Shown: positions 8,149-17,993, counted from the first letter of the stretch. The stretch is 64,000 nucleotides of DNA from Thalassotalea atypica (GCF_030295975.1 NZ_AP027364.1:2418001-2482000); one strand, 5' to 3'. The notes: generated by a model from the letters alone, not told the origin. Translations and numbers: made by a program.

Positions 8149-9454
8149 TCTTTAAATAGCCTATAATACCGTTAATGACACGGTTTAACTCAAACGAAAC
8201 ATCATCAAATAATGATTGGTACTTCCCTACCTGTTCTTCATTAACAGCAGCATCTAATTTTTTTGCATTATCAAATAACTGCATTGCCCCAACAGAGCAA
8301 GCGACACCTTTCAGCGTGTGCACCAAGTGTTTCATGCTTGCTTGATCATGTTCAGCAATTGCCTGTTGAATTTTATCGCTATCATTGCTGTGATCGTCAA
8401 AGAACATTTGCAGAATATCTTTAAATAGCGCTTCATCCCCAAGCACATTATTCACACCAATCTCAAAATCGATACCATCAATAGCGCTTTCACCATTGAG
8501 AGTATCTTGATCAATATTATTTGCCAGAAACGTTTGCACCACGTCATGTTCTTGATTGTGAATTTCATCATAACTACGAGTGCAGTTTCTTGAAGTTTCT
8601 TTCGCTTGGTATAAGAATTTATCTGCTACTTTCATAAGGCTATTAAAATCATAATGACCCTCGTTATGGCATACTGACGCCAAACCTATGCTAACGGTGA
8701 ATGATATTTTTTCATGTGAAATAGCTACTTCCAAAGATTCAATCACTTTTCTAAATCGCTCGCAGGCATTAAAACCTTCTTTGAGATTGGTGTTAGGCAT
8801 ACAGACTGCGAATTCTTCGCCGCCCACTCGACCAATAATATCGTACTGACGAAATTCCTTTTTCATCGTTGAGGCAAATAGTTTTAAAACTTCATTACCC
8901 ACATCATGTCCGTAATTGTCATTCACCGATTTAAAATAATCAATATCAAGCATAGCAATCGTGACATTGTTGTTTGTTCTGCACATTTGCTTGATAGAAG
9001 CAATTGCCAAATTTTCGAAATTTCTTTTGTTGTTCACATTGGTCAAAAAATCAGTTTTCGCCAGACTTTCAAGTTTTAAGGTTTTTTCTAAAAGTCTTAA
9101 TGACGTTTTGAGGCGAGCCAATAATACCTTCGGAATATAAGGTTTAGTTATGTAGTCATTAGCGCCTAATTCTAACGCAGAGACTATTTGATTTTCATCA
9201 TCAGAAGCCGACAGCATTATAACAGGTGTATTCAAATGTTTAGATTGAGATTTGAGCTTTTTCAGTGTGTCTAAACCACTTAACCCTGGCATGTACAAAT
9301 CAAGTAAAACAAGATCTATGTCGTGTTGTTCTAATAGTACTAACGCCGTTTCTCCGTCTTTTGCTGTAATAACATCATAGCCTTCTGCTTGAAGATCAAA
9401 CTCTAACAAAAGCAATGTGTCTTGCGCATCATCTACCGCTAATATTTTATTCAT
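8138..9454 (-). CDS. Response regulator with REC, GGDEF and HPt domains
   Basis: A 438-residue signalling protein. The receiver domain (about 1-120) has the acidic pair DD at 8-9, phospho-acceptor Asp52 and Lys104. A GGDEF domain (about 130-290) has an intact active site GGEEF at 211-215 and an RxxD inhibitory site (RQYD, 202-205) five residues before it, so an active, product-inhibited diguanylate cyclase is expected. A C-terminal HPt domain (about 335-430) has the phospho-His in the HTLKG motif (His380). Receiver plus GGDEF plus HPt in one chain suggests it both receives phosphate and passes it on or stores it, while making c-di-GMP. It lies 47 bp downstream of the hybrid kinase, probably in the same transcript. 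Confidence 0.92.
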   Translation of the reverse strand: MNKILAVDDAQDTLLLLEFDLQAEGYDVITAKDGETALVLLEQHDIDLVLLDLYMPGLSGLDTLKKLKSQSKHLNTPVIMLSASDDENQIVSALELGANDYITKPYIPKVLLARLKTSLRLLEKTLKLESLAKTDFLTNVNNKRNFENLAIASIKQMCRTNNNVTIAMLDIDYFKSVNDNYGHDVGNEVLKLFASTMKKEFRQYDIIGRVGGEEFAVCMPNTNLKEGFNACERFRKVIESLEVAISHEKISFTVSIGLASVCHNEGHYDFNSLMKVADKFLYQAKETSRNCTRSYDEIHNQEHDVVQTFLANNIDQDTLNGESAIDGIDFEIGVNNVLGDEALFKDILQMFFDDHSNDSDKIQQAIAEHDQASMKHLVHTLKGVACSVGAMQLFDNAKKLDAAVNEEQVGKYQSLFDDVSFELNRVINGIIGYLKITQ

Positions 9455-9501
9455 TCAGTCGCTTACCTTATGGCACTTCCTTGGATATTAAGCATTATTG
9501 A

Positions 9502-12500
9502 TCATAATAAAATTTCTGAATTTTTCAGGGCATGTGAAAATTCATTATATGCTGACTCAAATAGGCTCAGTAAAACTTTGACTTCCTCATGTTCTTGATT
9601 TTTCAATGCTTGCTCAATGCTTTCAGACAATACGCCGAGTTTCTCACCGCCAATATTACGCACTGAGCCTTTAATTTTATGAGCCACAGCAGATGCATCA
9701 TCATATTGCTTTGTATTGACCGATTTAAGCAGTAATTTCAACATGTCGGGTGAGTCTTCAATAAACATTTGGACTAATTGTTTTGCCACCGCTTTATTGT
9801 TTCTTACTCTTTTCAGCAGGCCCGCTTCATTCCATACAACATCATCACTGATTTTTTCATTTTGATGTTCGTTTTCCTCTGCAGAACTAATGCTATGTAC
9901 TTTAGGCCTAGATGCTTTAACTTTAGAAGAATTTGACCAGTAGATTATTTTTTTAATGAGTAAGTCACTATCAATTGGTTTGGCAATGTAGTCACTCATC
10001 CCTGCATTGAGACATTTTTCTCTGTCTCCTTTCATTGCATTTGCCGTCATGGCAATTATAGGAACTTCCTTATCAACATTAGTAAGGTGTTCAGTTCGAA
10101 TCGTAGTTGCCGCTTGGTAACCATCCATTATGGGCATTTGACAATCCATCAAGATGATATTGTAAGGATTAATTTTTGCCACTTGCTGCAACATCTCAAT
10201 TGCAACTCTGCCGTTGTTAGCGATATCAGCGTGACAACCAATTTGCTCTAATATTCCTATAACTACAGCCTGATTAATCCTGTTATCTTCAACTAGTAAA
10301 ATATTCACGTTTTTCATCACTTTTGATAACGGGTCTTGTTTCTTCAATGTTTGCAAATGGTGATGTGTAACCAGTGGCGTTGCTGACGATAGCGCGACAT
10401 TGTCGTCTAATACTACAGTCAATGCATCAAATAGATCTGATGTTGTTGCGGGTTTTGGGAAGTAAGCAGAAAACCCTAAATTAGCAAAGTACTTAGCGTC
10501 TCCTGCAGCTCCCATCGAGGTCATCATGATGAGCTTTGTGTCACTGCAGTGCTTCGATGCTTTTAGTGCTCTTCCTAAGTCAGCACCATTCATAATGGGC
10601 ATTTGCATATCTAATATTGCAACTTTGAAATGATTTTCAGGATAGTGTTTTATAATTGAAAGCGTTTCTTCACCACTGTTTGCTTTTGTTACACGGGCTC
10701 CCCATTGCATCAGTTGCCCTTCAAGTACTTCTAAGTTTGTTTCATTGTCATCAACGATGAGTATTTCGTTGCCCTTAATATTTGCCGACGGCATCATTAA
10801 CACTTCATTTTCACTAGACTCAACAAGAGCAGTAAATTCAAACGTACTTCCTTTGCCCAGCTCACTGGTTACCTTGATATCTCCTCCCATGAGTTGGCAC
10901 AACTGTTTAACAATAGCCAAGCCAAGACCCGTACCACCATATTTTCGTGTAGTACTGGCATCTACCTGTGTAAAGGAGTCAAACAATTTATCCAGCTTGT
11001 CTTCAGCAATTCCAATACCGGAGTCAGAGACAGTGCAGGTCAATAATAAACTTTTGTCACTGTACGCATGTAACTGGGCTTTTATTACTATTTCTCCCTG
11101 TTCAGTAAATTTTATTGCATTAGATACAAGGTTAGATACGATCTGTCGTATTCGGTTTGGATCTCCTTTAATAATCGATTCATTTATATCATTAACGTTA
11201 AGTATGATTTCAATTCCTTTTTCTTGAGCCTTTAATACTAATGATTCTGCGACTTCTCCTAGTTGACAGCGCAAATCAAAATCAAGCAACTCCAAATCAA
11301 GTTTTCCAGCTTCAATTTTAGAAAAGTCTAAAATATCATTAATTAAATTGAGCAATGAATTTGCACTAGAACTAGCCAATTGTAGATAGTGTTGTTGTCG
11401 GTCATTCAGTTGACTTTTACCAAGCAGGCCTAACATACCTAACACACCATTCATTGGCGTTCTAATTTCATGAGACATACTGGCTAAAAATTCAGATTTA
11501 AGTTCCAATGAATCTTCTGCCAATTCTAGTGCTTGTTGCTTAAGCTCGTGTAGTTGATGTTGCTCAGTTACGTCTCGGTTTGTCCCCAATATACGTACGA
11601 TATTGCCATCCTTATCGTAAAGTGCCTTTGCATGCCCTTCTAGGTATTTGAGCTCATTGTTTGATAAAACAATCCTAAAAGTCTGCTTATAGTCCATACC
11701 TGTATTAACTATTTTAGTTATGGCGGACTCAATTCGTTCAGCATCTTCAGGATGAAGCGCAGCCTTGTAAATCGTTTCAGGCTTCTCAGAACATGCTATA
11801 TCTTTCCCATATAATCGATACATGCGCTTATCCCAAATAAGTAATTGTTTATTTACTTGGTAGTCCCATACACCTATTTGTGGCCCTGATAAAGCAAAAT
11901 CGAGTCGCCATGCCATATCTTTTGCCTGTTCCAACATTTGCTTTTTTTCGCTTTCTAGCAACTTAGTTATGGTTATATCTCTAATCACACCGGTAAATAG
12001 TTTTCCTTGAGCCGTATCAATTTCTGACAGACTTAAGAACATCGGAAAAGTTTCTCCGTCTTTTCTCACTGCAGGTAACTCTCTGCCATCGCGCAATAAG
12101 TTTTTCTTACCTGTCCTAAGGTATTCCACTAAGTAATGATCATGATTTTTTGCCATAGTTTCAGGCATCAACAATTTAATATTCTGCCCCAAGATTTCTT
12201 GCTCAGAATAGCCAAACATTTTTTCTGCTGAGTGGTTAAAAGCAATAATAGCGCCCTGTTCATCAATATTTATCACTGCATCAACCATGGAATTCAATAC
12301 TGATTGCATTTTTGCAGAAGCTTGAGTAGCTTCCGCATAAGCTCTTTTTTGTTCTTTACTTTTTAGTGCTATTTCTTCAACAACCGATGCAAAACTGCGG
12401 GCCAACATCCCTACTTCCCCGGAAGCTTCAACAGGTAAATCTCCTATTTTTCCTGTGGCTTGGTATTGTCTTACACTTTTTACAATTGTTCTAAATGGTT

Positions 12501-13122
12501 TGGCTAATCGTCTTGCAATGAATATGAATAGCACAATGGTGATAAGAAGTAGTATCAAACTTGATTTTGATTGCAAAAGAGAAAACTCAACACCGGTTTC
12601 GGGTTGCATCACAAAAATATGTAATATCTGTGGTTCATTACTCCCTAGGCTTACTAGACGATGCACCCCTGAATATAACGCTTGATTGATTTTGAGATGA
12701 AAATTATGGCTGATGGCAACTTCTTTGCGTTGTGAAAATGCAATCAGCTCAGGATAAGTATCGTTCAATAGCGATAAATTGATGCTGTTGGCTGTTTGTT
12801 TAGTGTCTACTACAATCTCGCCTGTAACTAGGCTAACCACGATATGGCTACTGTTATGAGCCAAAGCACTTAAAAAAGGGAGGAGTTCTTGATAAGGGGA
12901 ATGTGAAACAGCCTGAACACTCTTTTTTGGTATACTAAGGACTTTTTCGACTATTAACACTTTTTGAGAAATTTGTATTTGACGTTGTTGTAAGTTTGAT
13001 TCGTGACGTTCATAGAACAGTATCATTATTACAACTAGAGCAATACCACAGCACAGCAAAATATTGGATATAGGTTGCAATAAACCAGCAAATTTACGCT
13101 TTGTAATAATTGTATCTTCCAT
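9502..13122 (-). CDS. Hybrid histidine kinase: two PAS, kinase core, two REC, HPt
   Basis: A 1206-residue inner-membrane sensor. TM1 is at about 20-37, a roughly 150-residue periplasmic sensor follows, TM2 at about 186-203, HAMP about 204-256, PAS1 about 270-385 and PAS2 about 405-520. The HisKA H-box is FLASMSHEIRTPMNG with His551. The ATPase N-box is near 665-672, with G-boxes DSGIGI (700-705) and GGTGLGLAI (729-737). Receiver 1 has Asp838, receiver 2 Asp993, and the C-terminal HPt has His1148 (AHKIKGS). This is the complete BarA-like phosphorelay with an additional receiver. An output partner is likely the receiver-GGDEF-HPt protein downstream or the partner-switch regulator upstream. A TATACT at 13151-13156 (minus strand) could be its -10. 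Confidence 0.93.
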   Translation of the reverse strand: MEDTIITKRKFAGLLQPISNILLCCGIALVVIMILFYERHESNLQQRQIQISQKVLIVEKVLSIPKKSVQAVSHSPYQELLPFLSALAHNSSHIVVSLVTGEIVVDTKQTANSINLSLLNDTYPELIAFSQRKEVAISHNFHLKINQALYSGVHRLVSLGSNEPQILHIFVMQPETGVEFSLLQSKSSLILLLITIVLFIFIARRLAKPFRTIVKSVRQYQATGKIGDLPVEASGEVGMLARSFASVVEEIALKSKEQKRAYAEATQASAKMQSVLNSMVDAVINIDEQGAIIAFNHSAEKMFGYSEQEILGQNIKLLMPETMAKNHDHYLVEYLRTGKKNLLRDGRELPAVRKDGETFPMFLSLSEIDTAQGKLFTGVIRDITITKLLESEKKQMLEQAKDMAWRLDFALSGPQIGVWDYQVNKQLLIWDKRMYRLYGKDIACSEKPETIYKAALHPEDAERIESAITKIVNTGMDYKQTFRIVLSNNELKYLEGHAKALYDKDGNIVRILGTNRDVTEQHQLHELKQQALELAEDSLELKSEFLASMSHEIRTPMNGVLGMLGLLGKSQLNDRQQHYLQLASSSANSLLNLINDILDFSKIEAGKLDLELLDFDLRCQLGEVAESLVLKAQEKGIEIILNVNDINESIIKGDPNRIRQIVSNLVSNAIKFTEQGEIVIKAQLHAYSDKSLLLTCTVSDSGIGIAEDKLDKLFDSFTQVDASTTRKYGGTGLGLAIVKQLCQLMGGDIKVTSELGKGSTFEFTALVESSENEVLMMPSANIKGNEILIVDDNETNLEVLEGQLMQWGARVTKANSGEETLSIIKHYPENHFKVAILDMQMPIMNGADLGRALKASKHCSDTKLIMMTSMGAAGDAKYFANLGFSAYFPKPATTSDLFDALTVVLDDNVALSSATPLVTHHHLQTLKKQDPLSKVMKNVNILLVEDNRINQAVVIGILEQIGCHADIANNGRVAIEMLQQVAKINPYNIILMDCQMPIMDGYQAATTIRTEHLTNVDKEVPIIAMTANAMKGDREKCLNAGMSDYIAKPIDSDLLIKKIIYWSNSSKVKASRPKVHSISSAEENEHQNEKISDDVVWNEAGLLKRVRNNKAVAKQLVQMFIEDSPDMLKLLLKSVNTKQYDDASAVAHKIKGSVRNIGGEKLGVLSESIEQALKNQEHEEVKVLLSLFESAYNEFSHALKNSEILL

Positions 13123-13424
13123 TCAATTCACATTGTATTCAATAACGTAGAGTATAGGCGAAAAATCATAGTTGAATTAAACTTCTGTTGACTTGTTGCG
13201 CTTATACAGGCGAATACTGAACGTCCATTTTTAATGATCGTATGGCTTTCTTAAAATTCGGTGAGTTAGGTTAATTTCAAAGTTTCACTTAACATCAGAA
13301 GGTGCCACCTATTATCATTAACCTCTAATATGTCACTAATAGCCATTATTTTATACAGGGAAAGTGATGAAGACTATCCGTCCCTTTGCACGCCCTGAAT
13401 TTTTATATGTTTAAATTTTTTGCC
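13123..13424. other. 302-bp gap inside the signalling cluster
   Basis: No open frame of more than about 15 codons that looks coding. It separates the partner-switch genes from the hybrid kinase gene. The only site I can point to is a TATACT -10-like hexamer at 13151-13156 reading toward the kinase, without a convincing -35. The two halves of the cluster are therefore probably separate transcripts. Confidence 0.4.
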
Positions 13425-15146
13425 CTATGCCCAGGCATATTTCGCTTCGACCGTAGTCCCTTTGTCGCTGTACTCTAAAGAATCACACAGTTGCAATACC
13501 AAATTAATTCCTCTTCCGCTAAGTATTGGCGCTTGCTTTGACAATGGAGGATTCACATAGTCCGCATAGCTAAACCCTTTACCACTGTCTTTGATCTTTA
13601 TACTGATATGGCCATTTGTGCTATGAGAATAGTAATAGTAAAACGAAAGTTCAACAAACCCTTCAAGTAATAATTCTAACCGCTCTTCCCTTTTTCTAAA
13701 ATAATCTGCAAAACCTTCGGCACAATCTTTGATGCTTGAGTCTAGGTTTAGCACACCATGGTCTAAGGCATTCACATATAACTCCGTCAAGATGGTATAC
13801 AGGCTTTGCCAATGTTCTCCTGAACCCTCTATATTTTGCAGTTGGTTCATTGCCATTGGGATAGGGTTTATTTTAGCAAGCTTTTCTCCTGTCAATTTAA
13901 GGTGCCACTCCCATGCAGGGCCAGTTTGCGATAGAACATCCAGTGCAGACAAAGTATCAGACCTACTCTGATAATTATTATAAACTTGCCCCTGCCAATC
14001 ACAACATGGAATGTCAATCAAAGACATGTCGTCTTCTTGTGGTATGTTTTGACTGAATTCATTGACATCCTCAATTATTACTTCAGCCAGATTTGCTTTT
14101 TTCACACCCTTAAGGGCTGCTTGCTCAAATCGCTTTTCACCATACATTTCACCCTTTTTATTACGAGCTTCAATGATGCCATCACTAACAAGTACCACAT
14201 GATCTTTGGGTTGAACACTATAAATTTCCAGCTTGGATTCGGCTAAAAGGTACTCTAATACTCCCATAGGAGGATGCGTAGAACGTATTCTTTGCTTAAT
14301 TTGACCATTAGCAGAAAAAATATAGCAATCTGGTAGCCCAGCATTAAATATGTAAACTGTTTTATCTTGACTTGACACATGGACAAATGTCGCAGCTAAG
14401 AATAAATCAGAAGGAAGTAAATGAAATAGTTGAGTATTTATCTGCGTTATGATTTCGAATAAACTAAATCCTTTTTTAGTCATCACTCTAAATGTTTCTG
14501 ACAACGGTATTGCACCTATAGAAGAACGTAACCCGTGCCCAGTAAAATCCCCCAACAAAACGTTAACATCACCATTAGGGCTCTGCGCAGTCAATTGAAT
14601 ATCACCACTAAATAAAGTTGCTGCTTTTTTCACAATGCCAATGCGATCTAAACCAAAATTTCTTGCCTCAATAACACCAGACATCAGTTGTTCGGCTAAC
14701 TCTGCATCTTTTTGCTGTGATTGCTGTAGCATTTTTACCTGTGCGTATAGATCACTAATGCGTTGTATTGACTTTATTTTTGCTTTAAAAACTTCAGGAG
14801 AGAAAGGCCTAACAAGAATACCATCACCGCCAGCCTCTATACTTTCAATATATGCCAGTTCTGTATCTATACTAGTGATAAAAATCAACGGTGCTAAATT
14901 ACCTTTTGACAAACTCTTGATTTGTCGAGTCGCTTCGTACCCGTCCATTCGGGGCATATTAATATCCATTAATACAAGGTCAGGCTGATACTTAATATAC
15001 ATATCAACACCTCGAATACCATCATTTGCGGTGTATACCCGATAGCCTTCTTCTTCCAGTAATACGCTCAACACTTTGCACTGCATTACGGAGTCATCTA
15101 CCACTAATGCTAGCTTATGTGAGCGTTTATCAAGTTCTTCGACCAT
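13425..15146 (-). CDS. Partner-switch regulator: REC, PP2C phosphatase, HATPase kinase
   Basis: A 573-residue three-domain protein. The receiver (about 12-130) has Asp61 in LMDINMP. The PP2C/SpoIIE-type phosphatase (about 155-380) has metal-site aspartates in GDFTGHG (Asp200), SDGIIEA (Asp322) and EDDMSLI (372-373). The C-terminal RsbW-like HATPase/anti-sigma kinase has N-box ELYVNALDHG (Asn459 region) and a DSGKGF G-box. The same order is described for CrsR of Shewanella oneidensis and HsbR of Pseudomonas aeruginosa, where phosphorylation switches the protein between kinase and phosphatase of a STAS partner. Its STAS partner is encoded just three bases upstream, so the pair is translationally linked. 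Confidence 0.93.
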   Translation of the reverse strand: MVEELDKRSHKLALVVDDSVMQCKVLSVLLEEEGYRVYTANDGIRGVDMYIKYQPDLVLMDINMPRMDGYEATRQIKSLSKGNLAPLIFITSIDTELAYIESIEAGGDGILVRPFSPEVFKAKIKSIQRISDLYAQVKMLQQSQQKDAELAEQLMSGVIEARNFGLDRIGIVKKAATLFSGDIQLTAQSPNGDVNVLLGDFTGHGLRSSIGAIPLSETFRVMTKKGFSLFEIITQINTQLFHLLPSDLFLAATFVHVSSQDKTVYIFNAGLPDCYIFSANGQIKQRIRSTHPPMGVLEYLLAESKLEIYSVQPKDHVVLVSDGIIEARNKKGEMYGEKRFEQAALKGVKKANLAEVIIEDVNEFSQNIPQEDDMSLIDIPCCDWQGQVYNNYQSRSDTLSALDVLSQTGPAWEWHLKLTGEKLAKINPIPMAMNQLQNIEGSGEHWQSLYTILTELYVNALDHGVLNLDSSIKDCAEGFADYFRKREERLELLLEGFVELSFYYYYSHSTNGHISIKIKDSGKGFSYADYVNPPLSKQAPILSGRGINLVLQLCDSLEYSDKGTTVEAKYAWA

Positions 15147-15149
15147 CGT

Positions 15150-15458
15150 TTAATTCTCAATAGTCATTAAGCGATGAAACTGCGCTATCTCTAATATTTT
15201 ATTAACTGAGTCACTGGGTTTGAGAATCACTACGTTTCCCTGTAGCTTATCGGCGTGGTCCTTAAGCAATAAAATCATACCTAAAGCAGAGCTGTCCATG
15301 TATGAGGTATTTGACAAATCTATATTGAAAACCGTATTTTGCTGTTCACAGTTAACATATGAATTTCTAAATGACTGATGCAGTGAAAAGTCAAATCGCT
15401 CCTCAATTGATAGTGTAACTTCCTTTTTATTTTCAGAAACATACTTTTTAATAGTCAT
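15150..15458 (-). CDS. STAS-domain anti-sigma-factor antagonist
   Basis: A 102-residue protein that is one STAS domain. The phosphorylation site is the Ser pair in MDSSALG (Ser56/Ser57), as in SpoIIAA, RsbV, CrsA and HsbA. In partner switching, the unphosphorylated protein binds and neutralises an anti-sigma factor; the adjacent REC-PP2C-HATPase protein is the expected kinase and phosphatase. A good ribosome site (AAGGA) precedes the ATG. It is the promoter-proximal gene, and 637 bp of non-coding sequence lies upstream. By analogy the regulated target could be RpoS (CrsA case) or FlgM and a diguanylate cyclase (HsbA case); no direct evidence here. Confidence 0.9.
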   Translation of the reverse strand: MTIKKYVSENKKEVTLSIEERFDFSLHQSFRNSYVNCEQQNTVFNIDLSNTSYMDSSALGMILLLKDHADKLQGNVVILKPSDSVNKILEIAQFHRLMTIEN

Positions 15459-16095
15459 TGCTCATTCCTTATTATCAAACCAACTCAACATCATTTGTTA
15501 TCATCGAGGATTGATTTACGCATCTTTGACTATCAGCATTCGAAAATTATGCGGTCGTGTGCTGACAAAGTGTGAATATTTTTCTCACCATATTAATAAT
15601 ATTGACTTTCTTTTGCGGTTAGTAAAGTGATTTTGATACTTATTTACTTATTACGATTAGCATTAAGTATCTAAGAATCAAATGTTTGACTAGATTTACA
15701 TAGAAAAATGCAATATTTCTTCAATGAATAGAACTGATTATTCATAGGTTAGTCATGGAAAAGCTTCTGTTTTAGTAACGCCAACAACAACTCCTTTTAT
15801 TTAGCTACAATGCGTTAAATTATGTATTTCAATATAAAACAAAATTGGTTGTAGCTACGCCAATCTAACCGAAGAATTGAGCATTATTAATGCTGAAGCA
15901 AAAGTAGCCGCATTTTACGGAGGTATTACTCTTTTCGCGCAGTCGACATGAATAACGTTCCAACACGAGAAATAAGCAACAGAACTAATTAGTACTTATC
16001 CATGCTCACAATAGAAACTATGGTCTTACAGTTCTCACCTAGCATTACTGTATACAATATACTAATATAATGAAAATTTTTAAAAGGTAACTAAC
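15459..16095. other. 637-bp intergenic region, divergent promoters
   Basis: The longest gene-free stretch outside the tRNA region. It must hold the promoters of the STAS gene (minus) and the M24 peptidase gene (plus); a TATAAT at 16066-16071 is a plausible -10 for the latter. A 34-codon open frame without a start (15847-15951) has protein-like, Ala-rich composition and may be a gene remnant. Nothing else recognisable. Confidence 0.4.
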
Positions 16096-17319
16096 ATGAC
16101 TTACGGAATTGGTGGCTCAACCCCTGAAGAAGCACTTGCAACTCTTGCAGACATGACGGAAAACATTAAACCTATTGCCGCACACGAGTTTCAGCAACGC
16201 ATTGAAAAAGCTCAAAATATTATGAAAAAGCATAATATAGAGGCCACATACCTTAATGCGGGAACTAATCTCTATTACTTTACTGGTACTCGATGGTATG
16301 CCAGCGAACGTATGGTTGGCGCAATTTTACCGCAACAAGGTGAATTGGTTTATATCGCTCCACACTTTGAAGTCAACACACTTAGCCAATACATGAAAGT
16401 GTCTGCCCCAGTTGTAGGTTGGCATGAGCACCAGTCCCCCTATCAACTTGTAGCGGAAACACTTGATAAAATGGGTATTACTAGAGGTACGTTGGCTATT
16501 GATGAAGCAACAGCCTTTTTTATGGCAAACGGCATAGATAAATCTCTACCCAATATAGAATTAGTCGATGCTAAACCGGTAACTGCTGGCTGTAGAATGC
16601 AAAAATCACCCGCTGAAATAGCGTTGTTGCAACGAGCAAAAGACATGACACTTGCTGTGCAACAGGCTGCTGCAAGTATCCTTTATGAAGGGATCAGTAC
16701 TAGCGAAGTCACCGCATTTATCGATCAAGCACACCGAAAAGTAGGTGCAGCAGCTGGCTCTTATTTTTGCATTGTATTGTTTGGCCAGGACTCCTCTTTT
16801 CCACACGGCGTAAAATCGCCTAAAGCGCTCGAACGAAATGACGTAGTTTTAATCGATACAGGTTGTCAACTAGAAGGTTATAATTCTGACATAACTCGTA
16901 CCTACGTCTACGGCGAAGCCAATGAACGTCAACGGGAAATTTGGCAAGTAGAAAAAGATGCACAACTGGCCGCGTTCAATGCCGCTAAGATTGGTGAGCC
17001 TTGTGGCGTGGTGGATATTGCAGCGCGAGATTATATCGCCAGTCAGGGCATGGGACCCGATTATCAAACACCTGGCTGCCCACACCGCACAGGACATGGC
17101 ATAGGGTTAGACATCCACGAATGGCCCTATTTAGTGCGCAGTGAGCAAACATTATTGGCAACTGGGATGGCTTTTTCAAACGAACCTATGTTGGTGATGC
17201 CTGACGAATTTGGCATTCGATTAGAAGATCATTTTTACATGACAGAGACAGGTCCTAAGTGGTTTACCCAGCCACAACATTCAATAGATGACCCTTTTGG
17301 TTTAGATGCAAAAGCTTAA
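16096..17319 (+). CDS. M24B metallopeptidase (Xaa-Pro dipeptidase family)
   Basis: A 407-residue cytosolic pita-bread metallopeptidase. The N-terminal creatinase-like domain spans about 1-165 and the catalytic domain about 170-395. The five metal ligands are visible: Asp in VLIDTGC, Asp in YNSDITRTY, His in RTGHGIG, Glu in SNEPMLV and Glu in IRLEDHF. Proline-specific dipeptidase or aminopeptidase P activity is the family expectation; related creatinase-like enzymes cannot be excluded. An AAAGG sequence about ten bases upstream serves as ribosome site. No operon partner on the left; yciB follows after 90 bp containing a strong hairpin. Confidence 0.9.
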   Translation: MTYGIGGSTPEEALATLADMTENIKPIAAHEFQQRIEKAQNIMKKHNIEATYLNAGTNLYYFTGTRWYASERMVGAILPQQGELVYIAPHFEVNTLSQYMKVSAPVVGWHEHQSPYQLVAETLDKMGITRGTLAIDEATAFFMANGIDKSLPNIELVDAKPVTAGCRMQKSPAEIALLQRAKDMTLAVQQAAASILYEGISTSEVTAFIDQAHRKVGAAAGSYFCIVLFGQDSSFPHGVKSPKALERNDVVLIDTGCQLEGYNSDITRTYVYGEANERQREIWQVEKDAQLAAFNAAKIGEPCGVVDIAARDYIASQGMGPDYQTPGCPHRTGHGIGLDIHEWPYLVRSEQTLLATGMAFSNEPMLVMPDEFGIRLEDHFYMTETGPKWFTQPQHSIDDPFGLDAKA

Positions 17320-17353
17320 CCCCTAGATAGTACTCTCTTACAAAGATTCCGTT

Positions 17354-17400
17354 GGCTAAATCAATTGCATTAGGTAAAATGAATTCAAATTGATTTAGCC
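17354..17400 (+). repeat. 13-bp inverted repeat just before yciB
   Basis: GGCTAAATCAATT (17354-17366) and AATTGATTTAGCC (17388-17400) are perfect reverse complements around a 21-base loop. The stem ends nine bases before the yciB ATG, where a ribosome site should be, and no Shine-Dalgarno is apparent. It lacks a T tract, so it may control yciB translation or bind a protein. Confidence 0.6.
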
Positions 17401-17409
17401 GATTACTCT

Positions 17410-17982
17410 ATGCACGCATTTTTAGAATTTATACCTCTTGTTCTTTTCTTTGCCGTTTACAAATTTGCAGATATTTACTGGGCAACAGGAGCGCTGATTG
17501 CAGCCTCAGCCATACAAATACTATATTTCATTGTTTCAAAACAAAAAGTACCTACTAAAACGTGGATCTTCTTTGGCTTAATTGCCGGCTTTGGCGGACT
17601 GACTATTTTTATGCAAGACGATACTTTCCTAAAATGGAAAGTAACCATCATTAATGAGTTTTTCGCTGCAGCCTTATTGGTTAGTCACTACGTATTTAAG
17701 AAAAACCTGATCCAGCAGCTTATGGGTGAAGCGTTAGAGTTACCTGAGAATATTTGGGCTAAACTCAACTTAGCATGGGTTTCATTCTTTGCTGGTTGCG
17801 GGTTGCTCAATGCCTATATAGCATTTAATTTTAGCCAAGAAGTTTGGGTTAACTTTAAAGTTTTTGGTTTGATGGGGCTTACATTTACATTTGCTATTGG
17901 AACAGTGATCGCGATTAATAAATACCTTCCAGAAGAAAATGACCAAGCTACAGTAAAAGAATTAGATAAAAATCAAGATTAA
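17410..17982 (+). CDS. yciB: Inner-membrane septation protein YciB/IspA family
   Basis: A 190-residue protein with five or six hydrophobic segments. The N-terminus ([20 protein letters not shown]) and the [12 protein letters not shown] region in the second half are hallmarks of YciB (intracellular septation protein A). YciB influences cell-envelope synthesis and membrane potential and interacts with division and elongation proteins in E. coli; the molecular activity is not settled. It heads a tight run yciB-yciI-LprI-like (gaps of 11 bp and a one-base overlap). No clear Shine-Dalgarno precedes the ATG; a strong hairpin ends nine bases upstream. Confidence 0.95.
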   Translation: MHAFLEFIPLVLFFAVYKFADIYWATGALIAASAIQILYFIVSKQKVPTKTWIFFGLIAGFGGLTIFMQDDTFLKWKVTIINEFFAAALLVSHYVFKKNLIQQLMGEALELPENIWAKLNLAWVSFFAGCGLLNAYIAFNFSQEVWVNFKVFGLMGLTFTFAIGTVIAINKYLPEENDQATVKELDKNQD

Positions 17983-17993
17983 TCGGATTAAAG

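Noticed and set aside
10745-11227. 160-codon plus-strand open frame inside the hybrid kinase gene
   Set aside because: Lies antisense to the conserved HisKA/HATPase coding region; composition is that of a shadow frame.
16048-16064. LexA-like box (CTGT...TACT) before the M24 peptidase gene
   Set aside because: The right half is not ACAG at the required spacing; more likely part of the AT-rich promoter region.
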